The notes below the pieces were generated by a model. The model was not told the DNA's origin and searched no databases. It saw only the letters and a list, made by a program, of their open reading frames with translations. A stretch of 64,000 nt of DNA, from the NCBI RefSeq assembly GCF_022819085.1, contig NZ_JALHAG010000011.1, forward strand, positions 248,001 through 312,000, written 5' to 3'. Positions within the stretch are counted from its first letter, which is position 1. The number at the start of each line of letters is the position of its first letter. Both the position numbers and the translations under genes were made by a program. Below are positions 43,116 through 50,803 of the stretch, piece by piece. The DNA comes from Planococcus ruber (lineage in GTDB: Bacteria; Bacillota; Bacilli; Bacillales_A; Planococcaceae).

Positions 43116-43739
43116 TTAATTGGCAAAATAGTGTTTGCCGATTTTCGTGACGACGTCGCGGGTGAAAATCCAGGTGTCCGTTACACCAGCAGGGTTATAG
43201 TAATATGTCGCCCCGCCTGTCGGATCAGCGCCTTGCATGGCATCTCTTACCGCCTGGTAAGCGGAACGGTTCGGGTTCAGCCAATACTGGCCATCATTTA
43301 CAGCCGTAAAAGCGTTGCGCTGGAAAATGACATTATATGTACTGTTTGGAAAATGGGCGGAATCGATGCGGTTTAAAATAACGGCTGCGACGGCTACCTG
43401 TCCTTTGTAGCTTTCACCGCGCGCTTCTCCATGCACTGTACGCGCCATCATTTTCACTTGATCGATTTTGTTTTGCGTCAAAGGACCTGTATAGCCCGTT
43501 GAAGGAATGTTGAAATCGCGCTGGAAACGAGCCACTGCTTTTTCGGTTATCGGGCCGTAATAGCCTGTCGGATCTACATGGAAATAATCGAGTTTCTTCA
43601 ATAAGGTCTGCAATTCAGTGACTTGCTGCCCCGTAGAGCCCAGGTGAAGATCTCCAGAATGAGCTTCTGCTTCTGTTTGAGAAAAACTTAGAAAGAATAC
43701 AGTAAACAATACAAACGTAAATGTTTTAATGATTTTCAT
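43116..43739 (-). CDS. Secreted cell-wall hydrolase with peptidoglycan-binding domain (SleB type)
   Basis: 207 residues. Signal peptide (residues 1-26, cleaved near AEA-HSG), a PG_binding_1 domain (about 30-88, LHLGSTGQQVTELQTLLKKL, GYYGPITEKAVARFQ) and a SleB/CwlJ Hydrolase_2 domain (about 97-207) with the catalytic Glu in ARTVHGEARGE. The order is that of the spore cortex lytic enzyme SleB, but most Planococcaceae of this kind do not sporulate and vegetative versions exist. Ribosome binding site GGGAGAG. No YpeB partner is adjacent. Confidence 0.93.
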   Translation of the reverse strand: MKIIKTFTFVLFTVFFLSFSQTEAEAHSGDLHLGSTGQQVTELQTLLKKLDYFHVDPTGYYGPITEKAVARFQRDFNIPSTGYTGPLTQNKIDQVKMMARTVHGEARGESYKGQVAVAAVILNRIDSAHFPNSTYNVIFQRNAFTAVNDGQYWLNPNRSAYQAVRDAMQGADPTGGATYYYNPAGVTDTWIFTRDVVTKIGKHYFAN

Positions 43740-43990
43740 GCTTTCTCTCCCTTCTATTCCGGAACGATCGTATGCGTTCCTTCCTTTTAGTATAGGGGGC
43801 GAGGAAAGTGGATAATATCCATCAGACCTACTTTCTTTATTGAAAAGAAAAGTTCAATAGTCATGTCCACATCCTATTTTTTGAATAAAGCAAGTTTTTT
43901 CAGTGAAAGCCTATGAAGTTCTGCTCACGGCTTGGAAGGAAAAAGGATTCACATGCCGGCCAAGCTGCTCGTTCAAGAATTCTGCAATAA
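43740..43990. other. Intergenic region, nothing definite
   Basis: Between the cell-wall hydrolase start and the terminator of the DHFR-like gene. It holds TATACT on the minus strand (near 43790) that could be a -10 box for the hydrolase. No credible gene. Confidence 0.5.
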
Positions 43991-44014
43991 AAAAGGACTT
44001 TCGCAAGCCCTTTT
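43991..44014 (-). terminator. Terminator of the DHFR-like gene
   Basis: AAAAGGGCTT/AAGTCCTTTT stem (one G-U) overlapping the stop codon, with T run on the minus strand. Confidence 0.78.
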
Positions 44015-44552
44015 AAGTAACCGGTTTCCGAACCAGATGCAGCTGTGCAAATTGGCCGGACTGTTCAACGGATTTCAGTTCGTATTCAATTTCATTCTCA
44101 AGCTCCTGGAAAAGCGGGATGCCTCTGCCAATTAAAGTGGGTGCGATTGAAATGATGAATTCATCCATCAAATCTTCGTGCAGAAAAGCTTGGAGCAGCA
44201 AGCTGCCTCCGACTACCCAAATATTCTTTCCTTGGCGTTTTCGGAGCCGTTTGACGAAACTCGGGATGTCTTCGTTTGTGAAAATAGCATGCTCGCTATT
44301 TTCATTCGGTCTGCTTGAAAATACATAGCATTCTTTGTCTTCATATGGAAACTTTCCTTTTTCCATTTCCATCACCCACTCGTAAGTGCGCCTTCCCATT
44401 ACGACCGTATCGATCGTTTCCATGAATTCAGCATAGCCCGCGTCCCCATCCATTTCGACTTTGAAAAGCCAATCCAATGAATCATCTTCCGTCGCTATAT
44501 AGCCATCCAGACTGGCCGCTATATAACAGACAAGCTTTCGCTGCTCTTCCAT
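44013..44552 (-). CDS. Dihydrofolate reductase/RibD-C family protein
   Basis: 179 residues. N-terminal VCYIAASLDGYIATEDDSLDWL, TVVMGRRTYEWV and IWVVGGSLLLQAFL are the NADPH-binding blocks of the RibD C-terminal domain/YyaP group. These are reductases of unknown substrate, not true folate enzymes. Monocistronic; the ribosome binding site AGGTGG is a few bases upstream of the ATG. Confidence 0.9.
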   Translation of the reverse strand: MEEQRKLVCYIAASLDGYIATEDDSLDWLFKVEMDGDAGYAEFMETIDTVVMGRRTYEWVMEMEKGKFPYEDKECYVFSSRPNENSEHAIFTNEDIPSFVKRLRKRQGKNIWVVGGSLLLQAFLHEDLMDEFIISIAPTLIGRGIPLFQELENEIEYELKSVEQSGQFAQLHLVRKPVT

Positions 44553-44641
44553 TTTTCCACCTCTTCCTTTTTATCACTTGCTGATTGCATTTACTATATC
44601 ACGTGGCTATCTGTCCGGAAGTTAAGGAAACATAAAAAATA

Positions 44642-44666
44642 GCGCCGAGTCTTTTCATCCCAGCGC
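44642..44666 (-). terminator. Terminator of the 91-residue protein gene
   Basis: GCGCTGGG/CTCGGCGC stem (two G-U pairs) then TATTTTTTATG on the minus strand. Confidence 0.65.
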
Positions 44667-44676
44667 CGCGTTCCCA

Positions 44677-44952
44677 TCAAGAATTTTCGAGTTCTTCCAT
44701 TCCTTTATGTGTTTGCGGGAAACCGTTTGCCTGCCATTCCGACCGCAAAGCCGAATCCAGTTTCGTCAGCCCGATTTCCGCCTCATCATAAGGAGCATTT
44801 ACGCTTTCTTCACGGTCGATTTCCAAACTGTTCCGCATATCGTTGTCTTCAAAAACCCAAATTTTCTTTTTCTTGTTTTTGTTGTAGGCGGTGAGCAACA
44901 GAATTCCGCTGGCTACCGCCATTCCTGTGTAGATAAATGTTTTATTATCCAT
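44677..44952 (-). CDS. Small membrane-anchored protein, 91 residues
   Basis: One N-terminal hydrophobic segment (residues 5-22, FIYTGMAVASGILLLTAY), then a Lys-rich stop-transfer (NKNKKKK) and a charged tail predicted to face the cytosol. No known domain. Ribosome binding site TTGGAGGA. A weak SigB-like promoter (44992-45017) lies upstream. Function unknown. Confidence 0.72.
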   Translation of the reverse strand: MDNKTFIYTGMAVASGILLLTAYNKNKKKKIWVFEDNDMRNSLEIDREESVNAPYDEAEIGLTKLDSALRSEWQANGFPQTHKGMEELENS

Positions 44953-44991
44953 TGCTATTCCTCCAAAAACCGTATTTGCTTATAAAACTAT

Positions 44992-45017
44992 GTTCCCTTT
45001 TCCTGAAAAAATTAATC
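44992..45017 (-). promoter_or_regulatory. Weak SigB-like promoter
   Basis: GATTAA, 14 bases, GGGAAC on the minus strand, 40 bases upstream of the 91-residue protein ATG. Two to three mismatches to consensus. Confidence 0.4.
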
Positions 45018-45107
45018 ATTTCAGTTTAGTGACAAATAGGATTAGCTTAGACGGCTCCCCATTTCTCTGATACAGTTTAAGTATCTTGAAATGACGGAGG
45101 GATGCAC

Positions 45108-45608
45108 GTGCAAAAGATTGTCATTGTTTCCGATACGCATATTCCAAACCGCTCAAAAAAATTGCCGCAGAAGTTGGTTGCTGAATGCCAGACGGCAGAT
45201 TTCATCATCCATGCAGGCGATTGGCAAACGCTGGACGTCTATTATGAATTGGCTGCCTATGCCGAAACAGATGGTGTTACCGGGAATGTCGATCCCTGGG
45301 AAATCCTGGACCGCTTTGGCAAGAAGAAAATCCTCACGTTCGGCGATTTAAAAATCGGAGTCGTGCACGGAGACGGCATTCGAAAAACGACCGAGCAGCG
45401 GGCGTTTGACGCTTTTGAAGGGGAACATGTCGATATCATTGTTTTCGGCCATTCCCATACACCCATCAGACGCGAAGTTGAAGGCATTACACTCTTCAAC
45501 CCCGGTTCTCCCACGGACAAACGGCGCGAATCCCAATATTCTTTTGGCCTCCTTGAAATTGGCGACACTTGGGAACTCAAACACGTATTTTTTGATAAGG
45601 AAGAATAA
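45108..45608 (+). CDS. YfcE/MJ0936-type metallophosphoesterase
   Basis: 166 residues. Metal-binding motifs: SDTHIP, IIHAGDWQT, TGNVDPWE (GNxD in place of GNCD), VVHGD and FGHSHTPI. This is the small calcineurin-like phosphodiesterase family of YsnB/YfcE; the physiological substrate is unknown. Start: GTG 45108 lies seven bases after GGAGG; the ATG at 45102 touches the ribosome binding site. Convergent with the GAF-STAS gene. Confidence 0.93.
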   Translation: MQKIVIVSDTHIPNRSKKLPQKLVAECQTADFIIHAGDWQTLDVYYELAAYAETDGVTGNVDPWEILDRFGKKKILTFGDLKIGVVHGDGIRKTTEQRAFDAFEGEHVDIIVFGHSHTPIRREVEGITLFNPGSPTDKRRESQYSFGLLEIGDTWELKHVFFDKEE

Positions 45609-45611
45609 GAA

Positions 45612-45644
45612 AACGGACCTGCGCTTACTGCGCGGGTCCGTTTG
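45612..45644. terminator. Bidirectional terminator between phosphoesterase and GAF-STAS gene
   Basis: AAACGGACCTGCGC/GCGCGGGTCCGTTT stem, T-rich on the plus side. Confidence 0.9.
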
Positions 45645-45648
45645 TTTT

Positions 45649-46500
45649 TCATTCTTTTATAAGGACAAATCCAAGCTGCTTCAGAGCCGTTTCAAGATTT
45701 GCTTCAATCAGGATGCCTTTCAAGCTCTCAGCAAAATGCGGAACTTTTAGCGCCATATATGGTTGGACGCCTGTCAACACAGGAGCAATGCCAATCAGTT
45801 TCAGCATGCTGACAAGCTTGAGCAAGTATTCTCCGACGACTGAATTGATTTGCGAAACTCCGGAAACATCAATCACCAAGTAATCCAGATTTTGGTCGCT
45901 GCTTTTAACCAATACATCATTCAGGATAAACTGAGCACGTTTAGCTGTAATATCACCGATAATCGGCAAAATCGCTACGCCTTTCGTAACCGGAACAAGA
46001 GGAGATGAAAGAAACTGAATCTGCTCATTCGCTTTTTCCAGTTCAAGCACATACGTCAGGAGCGATGACATCATTTCGAATAGCCGCTGATTTTCTTCAG
46101 TGAATTCGAAGGACTCTGTGTCAAGGCCGCAGATGGTGCCGTACACTTCCCCATTTTCATAATAAATCGGAATCCCTACAAATGAACCGTTTCCGAAACG
46201 CGAAGCAATTTCGAGTTTATTGGAAAGGGGGTCGGTAGAAATGTCTTCAATAATTAGTGCATCTTTTCCATAGTTGATGCTTAAACTGCAGAAAGTTTGA
46301 TTCAGGGGAGACGAATGGCCTTCTTCGACCAATGTTTCTTTCGCATTGACTGCCCGGACGATTTCGTTTCTTTGCCCGTCGTTTTTGGCAATGAATAACG
46401 TATTGATATTCAATTGCGTGCTCAATAACGCCAAGATATGGTCTGCTGCCTCCTCAAAACTTTTGAAGCTTCTGGGTGCTTGCGTTTCGTTCAAAGTCAT
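45649..46500 (-). CDS. GAF-STAS protein (RsbR-type stressosome component)
   Basis: 283 residues. The N-terminal GAF domain (about 10-155; LIIEDISTDPLSNKL, NGSFVGIPIYYENGEVYGTICG) could sense a small ligand or redox state. A linker helix (LELEKANEQIQFLSSP) leads to the STAS domain (about 168-280). By alignment from memory to RsbRA, the Thr205 position is Ser (VSQINSVVGEY), while the Thr171 position is Ala with a Thr one residue earlier (GDITAKRA). That leaves at least one kinase target, unlike the STAS protein at 22028. It probably joins stressosomes that control SigB. Divergent from a SigB-like promoter. Confidence 0.88.
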   Translation of the reverse strand: MTLNETQAPRSFKSFEEAADHILALLSTQLNINTLFIAKNDGQRNEIVRAVNAKETLVEEGHSSPLNQTFCSLSINYGKDALIIEDISTDPLSNKLEIASRFGNGSFVGIPIYYENGEVYGTICGLDTESFEFTEENQRLFEMMSSLLTYVLELEKANEQIQFLSSPLVPVTKGVAILPIIGDITAKRAQFILNDVLVKSSDQNLDYLVIDVSGVSQINSVVGEYLLKLVSMLKLIGIAPVLTGVQPYMALKVPHFAESLKGILIEANLETALKQLGFVLIKE

Positions 46501-46617
46501 TCTTCCCCCTTCTTGTACTTTTTCTCGTGCAGCTCACTGCACACTGTTTCTTTAACATACTATTTGTTCAATGGCTTTGCAAATGAATGGGTTGGCGGCT
46601 TTTGCCCTCACTGGAAT

Positions 46618-46643
46618 GTTCAGGAAGTTCGAGATTCGGGTAT
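46618..46643 (+). promoter_or_regulatory. SigB-like promoter of the FnIII-DUF3238 gene
   Basis: GTTCAG, 14 bases, GGGTAT. The -10 is a perfect match and the -35 has two mismatches. It lies 33 bases upstream of the ATG. Confidence 0.65.
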
Positions 46644-46676
46644 AGCCTAACAAACCCATTTGAAGGAGGCAGACGA

Positions 46677-47888
46677 ATGAATCAGGCAACTACGCAGTTG
46701 GAAATTGACCTATTGAAGCAAACCGATACAAGCATCTATTTTGAATGGACCGACACAGGCGATGCCTGCAAAGTCAAAAGGGACGCAACCGTCATTTATG
46801 AAGGAACAGGTTATAGCTTTACAGATGAAAACTTAGAGCCGGGCGAAGTGTATACGTATACGATTGACCGACTCGACCATTCGGGCCATACATCTGAGCG
46901 AATCAAAATGCAGACCAGTACGGAAAATCATTCGGAAGACATCGTCAATCTCCTCCAGCAAAGAGCTTTTACCACCATCATCACCCCTTCAAAAATTGCA
47001 CTTGCCTGGGGAGGCATCGAGGGCGTAGAAGAATACGAGGTATACCGTGATGGCGAATTGATGGATACGACCAAGAAAAGACAATACACAGATCGGGATA
47101 TCGAGAAAGATCAAGCTTACACGTATTGGATTCGCGCCAAACGTCCGCTTGAAAGATCCGAAACCGATTTCAGCGAAGAGAAATCATTCCTGGCCAACAT
47201 CTTCGGTTTTTTTAACATCAAATCTTCTCAAGATAAAGCAGCGATGGAGGAATTTTGGGTTACCAAAAAGCTTGCATCAATTGATCAGCTTTTAGGAGAT
47301 CCACCAAAAACGGATGTTTCCGACCAAAACCGCATATGGGATTTCCGCTACACGACGTTCCTGCCCGATGATCTTCTGCAGAACCCGAACATGCTGTCAC
47401 CCAACCGCTATTTTGGCGGGGACGGCCGCGGATTTGATGCAGAGGCAAAAGATTACCGGACCCAAGTGAATTTCACACTCGAGCTGAGGGACGAAGACTC
47501 CCGCATTGAATTCAAGAAAGACGTCGGTGTCAGCATTGCCTACGACTGGCGGAAAAAATTCCGGAAAGCTGACGTCGCTTCTTCAAAAGACGTACAGGTG
47601 GAGAAAGTGAAAGAAGACGACCGGAATGTCAACATCTCCTTAACGCATAGCGTCGGCAATCCGTTGACGACGTCGCCGAATATCGACTATGACGTATCGG
47701 CAACGTTTTACCGCAATGGCCAATACGACATCGTCGGCCTGCACGACCAAGCGCCCAACCACGAAGTCTACTTGAAAAATGACAAAATGAACGACTGGTT
47801 CCAAATCCACGAAGCCGAAAGCAAAGGCCTCGCCTGGATGTCCAGATCCATCGCCAGCCAGTATTGGAGAATATCGAATTTTGAGTGA
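46677..47888 (+). CDS. FnIII-like repeat protein with DUF3238 domain
   Basis: 403 residues. Two fibronectin type III-like units (about residues 10-80 and 95-165; YEGTGYSFTDENLEPGEVYTY, IALAWGGIEGVEEYEVYRDG) precede a C-terminal DUF3238 domain (about 195-400; FRYTTFLPDD, YFGGDGRGFDAEAKDYR). There is no signal peptide or anchor, so it is probably cytosolic. Function unknown. Start ATG 46677 follows AAGGAGG by 7 bases; an earlier frame to 46587 would run over the promoter. A SigB-like promoter and the divergent GAF-STAS gene suggest a stress role. Confidence 0.88.
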   Translation: MNQATTQLEIDLLKQTDTSIYFEWTDTGDACKVKRDATVIYEGTGYSFTDENLEPGEVYTYTIDRLDHSGHTSERIKMQTSTENHSEDIVNLLQQRAFTTIITPSKIALAWGGIEGVEEYEVYRDGELMDTTKKRQYTDRDIEKDQAYTYWIRAKRPLERSETDFSEEKSFLANIFGFFNIKSSQDKAAMEEFWVTKKLASIDQLLGDPPKTDVSDQNRIWDFRYTTFLPDDLLQNPNMLSPNRYFGGDGRGFDAEAKDYRTQVNFTLELRDEDSRIEFKKDVGVSIAYDWRKKFRKADVASSKDVQVEKVKEDDRNVNISLTHSVGNPLTTSPNIDYDVSATFYRNGQYDIVGLHDQAPNHEVYLKNDKMNDWFQIHEAESKGLAWMSRSIASQYWRISNFE

Positions 47889-47891
47889 GAA

Positions 47892-48171
47892 AAGTGCAGT
47901 CGCCTATGTAGCCGCGACAAGCGCTGGAAGCCTTAGCGGCAATGGCGCTCTTTGCCATTGCGGATAAGGCTGAAGCGACCTCGAGCGGCTAGGCGACGGA
48001 ACTGGACAAAGAAAAGCGGAAAGAGCCGGTTAGCTTCGGCAGCTAAGAGATGGTCTAAACGAAGTGCAGTCCATCTCTTTGCGACGAAGCACGAAGTGAT
48101 GCAGGAGCAATATATGTTTTAGACGGACCGCGAGGAGGCTGTTGCCGCGGAAGCGGCCGGTTAGCCGCCTC
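47892..48171. repeat. Structured non-coding repeat region
   Basis: About 280 bases without a gene, built from nested hairpins: GTCGCCTA/TAGGCGAC (47899-47906 and 47990-47997) enclosing AGCCTTA/TAAGGCT and GCAATGGC/GCCATTGC; AAGAGATGG/CCATCTCTT (48045-48053, 48071-48079); and a GC-rich hairpin 48132-48171 (GAGG/CCTC, GGCT/AGCC, CCGC/GCGG). Ten-base direct repeats AAGTGCAGTC (47892, 48062) and GCCGGTTAGC (48025, 48156) point to two related modules. It resembles the dispersed intergenic repeats of Bacillales (bcr-like); whether it is an RNA, a mobile MITE-like repeat or both is open. Confidence 0.7.
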
Positions 48172-48183
48172 ACACAAAATAAA

Positions 48184-48210
48184 AAGCTGGATGCACATGG
48201 CATCCAGCTT
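48184..48210 (-). terminator. Terminator of the DCC protein gene
   Basis: AAGCTGGATGC/GCATCCAGCTT 11-bp stem followed by TTTATTTT on the minus strand. Confidence 0.9.
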
Positions 48211-48213
48211 GTT

Positions 48214-48612
48214 TTATTTGTCCAAAAAGCGGTTGCGGATATGCGGCGGCGGAAGCATACAGCTGTTGAGCTTTCCGAAAACTTTATAGCGGTTTTTCGC
48301 AAATACATCGTAAGCGCCGTCACGCACAGCGCGAGGAAACGGTTTTAAATAATAAGCCAATTTCCACAAACCGGTTAAATGGCGGGAAATCATTAAGGCC
48401 CCTTCCGATTTAACATAGGCCTGTCCATCTTTGATCAGCACTAAGCTGTCGACATCGTCCGGCACACCGTATTTTTGGCGCATTTCCATTCCGACGTCGC
48501 TTTGCAGGGACGCAAACTGGTAATAGCCGGCCGGGTCGTGCTGTATGATGAATTGAACACTTGAGTCACAGAAATTACAATCCCCGTCAAATAACACTAC
48601 GGCATGATCCAT
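48214..48612 (-). CDS. DUF393/DCC-family thiol-disulfide oxidoreductase-like protein
   Basis: 132 residues. The N-terminal motif VVLFDGDCNFCDSSVQFI carries the DxxCxxC signature of the DCC (DUF393) family, a thioredoxin-like fold; FASLQSD and WKLAYYLKPFPRAVRDGAYD are the other conserved blocks. The redox role is inferred from the family only. Ribosome binding site AAAGGAGAG. Monocistronic. Confidence 0.92.
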   Translation of the reverse strand: MDHAVVLFDGDCNFCDSSVQFIIQHDPAGYYQFASLQSDVGMEMRQKYGVPDDVDSLVLIKDGQAYVKSEGALMISRHLTGLWKLAYYLKPFPRAVRDGAYDVFAKNRYKVFGKLNSCMLPPPHIRNRFLDK

Positions 48613-48680
48613 CTAAATCTCTCCTTTGCAAAAACGTGTTACTCCTTAAATAACCTCTTTTCCTGCTGCTCAAACACGGC

Positions 48681-49028
48681 TCACTTGGAAGGCGTGCCTT
48701 GGTGGAAGAAGAGCTTCCAGCCAGATGTCCGCTTTTTCCATACCGAACTGCGCAGCGATTTTTTGCCGCTTGTTTTATTCCAAATCTGGTAAGTGGTCAA
48801 TACCGCTTCTTCGCCAAGTGGATGCAGAAGAAAATCGGAAATCTCCATCTCGTCAGGCGTGAGCGCATGATCTTCATCGTAATCCGCCCTTCTCCAAATC
48901 CGCCCCGAACTGCCGATTTCGTAAAATTCATCATCGAGCACTTCGCCCAGTTTTTGTTTGGAAATGCGCACTTCCGGATGGATGTGGCTGCACTCCAGCT
49001 CATAAATCTCCTGTTCCAACCCTTTCAT
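48681..49028 (-). CDS. DUF4440/NTF2-like small protein
   Basis: 115 residues. ELECSHIHPEVRISKQKLGEVLDDEFYEIGSSGRIW is the usual N-terminal half of DUF4440/SnoaL_3 proteins, and TTYQIWNKTSGKKSLRSSVWKKRTSGWKLFFHQGTP the C-terminal strands. Function unknown; some relatives are annotated as ribonuclease H-like or polyketide-cyclase-like folds. Start ATG 49028 has AGGAGGGGG about 7 bases upstream. A SigA promoter lies directly before it. Confidence 0.85.
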   Translation of the reverse strand: MKGLEQEIYELECSHIHPEVRISKQKLGEVLDDEFYEIGSSGRIWRRADYDEDHALTPDEMEISDFLLHPLGEEAVLTTYQIWNKTSGKKSLRSSVWKKRTSGWKLFFHQGTPSK

Positions 49029-49056
49029 TTCGTTTCCCCCTCCTGTATTTCTTACT

Positions 49057-49085
49057 ACTGTAGGAAATAAACGAAAGAGCGTCAA
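49057..49085 (-). promoter_or_regulatory. SigA promoter of the DUF4440 gene
   Basis: TTGACG, 17 bases, TACAGT on the minus strand, ending 29 bases before the ATG. Confidence 0.7.
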
Positions 49086-49103
49086 CCATTTCTCCGCAAA
49101 AAA

Positions 49104-49124
49104 GCCTCTGCCAGTAGCAGAGGC
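49104..49124 (-). terminator. Terminator of the DksA-like gene
   Basis: GCCTCTGC/GCAGAGGC stem with a 5-base loop, followed by TTTTTT on the minus strand. It overlaps the upstream edge of the DUF4440 promoter region. Confidence 0.9.
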
Positions 49125-49130
49125 CGATTC

Positions 49131-49664
49131 TTATTTTTCGTCTTCGTAAAATTCTTTCATATCTTCGTCTTTTCCAGGCTGATCCTGCGGGCCATCGGAA
49201 GAGCCATAGTCTTCTACATCTTCAAAGGAATCCGTATAGTCGCGCAGGCGTCCGTCTTCTTTCTCGACCGGCTGGCCAGTAGCGCCTTGGAGCACATCTT
49301 CTTCCGGCGGACGAGTCGTCAAATCCGGATTTTGGTCAGCATGGTCGATGCAGGTCAAAGCGGTTGGCAATGCCTCTAGCCGTTCATACGGAATATCCTT
49401 TCCGCAAACGGTGCATTTTCCATAAGTGCCTTCTTCCATGGCCGCTAATGCCGCGTTGACATCGTCCAATTCATCTTCTTTGAATTGGTTGAGCGCCATG
49501 CCCCGTTCCTGGTCGAACAAGTCGGTCGCATTGTCTGCCGGGTGATTATCGTAATTCGACAGCTCCGTCGTATCAAATTCTTCTGTATGTTCAACACGGT
49601 CTTCTAGAGAACTCTTTTGTTCGATCAATTGTTCTTTTAATCCCTGTAATTGTTGATCTGTCAT
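49131..49664 (-). CDS. TraR/DksA-family C4 zinc-finger protein (YteA/YocK type)
   Basis: 177 residues. N-terminal coiled coil (residues about 1-75), then the zinc finger KCTVCGKDIPYERLEALPTALTCIDH (about 83-108), in which the fourth ligand is His instead of Cys, as in YteA. The acidic tail is unstructured. DksA-like proteins act in the RNA polymerase secondary channel; the Gram-positive YteA/YocK proteins are stress or sporulation linked, with an unclear mechanism. Ribosome binding site GAGGAGG. A SigB-like promoter candidate (49700-49724) fits YocK being a general stress protein. Confidence 0.9.
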   Translation of the reverse strand: MTDQQLQGLKEQLIEQKSSLEDRVEHTEEFDTTELSNYDNHPADNATDLFDQERGMALNQFKEDELDDVNAALAAMEEGTYGKCTVCGKDIPYERLEALPTALTCIDHADQNPDLTTRPPEEDVLQGATGQPVEKEDGRLRDYTDSFEDVEDYGSSDGPQDQPGKDEDMKEFYEDEK

Positions 49665-49699
49665 CTCGGTTCCTCCTCAAAAGCTTGCTTGGTTTGTAT

Positions 49700-49724
49700 A
49701 TTTCCGTTTTAGGAGAAATCAAAC
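49700..49724 (-). promoter_or_regulatory. SigB-like promoter candidate of the DksA-like gene
   Basis: GTTTGA, 13 bases, GGAAAT on the minus strand. The -10 box has two mismatches. Confidence 0.45.
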
Positions 49725-49758
49725 CTGCAAGCATTGCCGAAACCCGAACTCCGCTATT

Positions 49759-50685
49759 TTATCTATCAAATCGCTTTAGCAGATTCAGAAGATATCCATC
49801 GAACCGGTGCCGCATCAACTCATCTGTCAAACCGGCTACTCCAAAGGCAGTCCATCCGGGATAAACTGTTGGCGTACCTTCTGCAAAGTCCACCAACGCC
49901 GATAAATCCCAATAAGGATGATAGGTAAACTTTTCTCCTGCTGCCTGCTCGTAAGCGGCTAAAAATCCGTCCGCTGCAGGAATTCCGTACAGCAATGCGA
50001 GATTAAGGCGGCAATGTCCGACGTCAATTCCGGCTGGCCCTCGGCAAGCATTGACCCAATCCACAATCCCGCTGATCTGGGCACCTTCCCATAAAACATT
50101 CGTAGGATGGTAATCCCGGTGAATCAAACAAAATTCTGCATGCGGCCGAATGCCGGCGACAATACGGAATGCCCGCATCCATTCGTCCGGGCAACTCGAC
50201 CAGACCGGCCGCTCCATCTTCAAAGCATTGTTATAAGCGAAATACTCCCATCCGAAACCTTCCGCTTTGTGGCGGTGGATTTTCGACAGAGCAGCTGCCA
50301 TTTCTTTCAGCCAGTGCTTTTCATCGTCCGGCTGCAACACAACTTCTCCGCTGATTTTGGTCATCAGTACGGCCGGCACTCCGCAAAGTTCGCCCGTTTC
50401 ATCAAAAGCCACGATCTCCGGGACGGTTAGCCCGGTCTTTCCGGCTTCCCGTAAACTAGCCGCTTCATGCTTTGCGAGATCCGGCTCCATTGCAAGCCAT
50501 TCTTCTAACGTAAATAAGCGCAAAACAAACGGTTCAAACCGGCCATCGCGTACAGCGGTAAATTCGAAAAGATGGGAGGAAGTCCCGCCTTTCAACGGGA
50601 TAAGCTCTTTTATTTCGCTTTTAGCGCCCAGCGACTTTTGAAGCCAGGCCTGTATGTCGGATGTCACTTCGTATGGTTGATCCAT
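49759..50685 (-). CDS. Aminoglycoside phosphotransferase-fold kinase
   Basis: 308 residues. APH/choline-kinase fold: Brenner motif FCLIHRDYHPTNVLW with catalytic Asp (about residue 191) and the metal motif GIVDWVNACRGPAGID. The N-lobe is atypical with GGTSSHLFEF as nucleotide loop. Most chromosomal members phosphorylate small metabolites, so drug resistance should not be assumed. Ribosome binding site AAAGGAGG. Divergent from the CYP152 gene. Confidence 0.9.
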   Translation of the reverse strand: MDQPYEVTSDIQAWLQKSLGAKSEIKELIPLKGGTSSHLFEFTAVRDGRFEPFVLRLFTLEEWLAMEPDLAKHEAASLREAGKTGLTVPEIVAFDETGELCGVPAVLMTKISGEVVLQPDDEKHWLKEMAAALSKIHRHKAEGFGWEYFAYNNALKMERPVWSSCPDEWMRAFRIVAGIRPHAEFCLIHRDYHPTNVLWEGAQISGIVDWVNACRGPAGIDVGHCRLNLALLYGIPAADGFLAAYEQAAGEKFTYHPYWDLSALVDFAEGTPTVYPGWTAFGVAGLTDELMRHRFDGYLLNLLKRFDR

Positions 50686-50722
50686 GATCGTCTGCCTCCT
50701 TTTTATGCAACGCCCATTCAGC

Positions 50723-50747
50723 GTTTATCCAAAATGGCAAAGGGTAT
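50723..50747 (+). promoter_or_regulatory. SigB-like promoter of the CYP152 gene
   Basis: GTTTAT, 13 bases, GGGTAT: one mismatch in the -35 and a perfect -10 box. It is the best SigB match in the window and lies 56 bases before the ATG. Confidence 0.82.
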
Positions 50748-50803
50748 ATTTTAAGCTATAGCCTGATTGCAGATAAAGCAAAAATATTGAGGAGCTGAAA
50801 CCG

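Noticed and set aside
46587-46676. Upstream extension of the FnIII-DUF3238 frame
   Set aside because: It would cover the SigB-like promoter and lacks a ribosome binding site; ATG 46677 has AAGGAGG.
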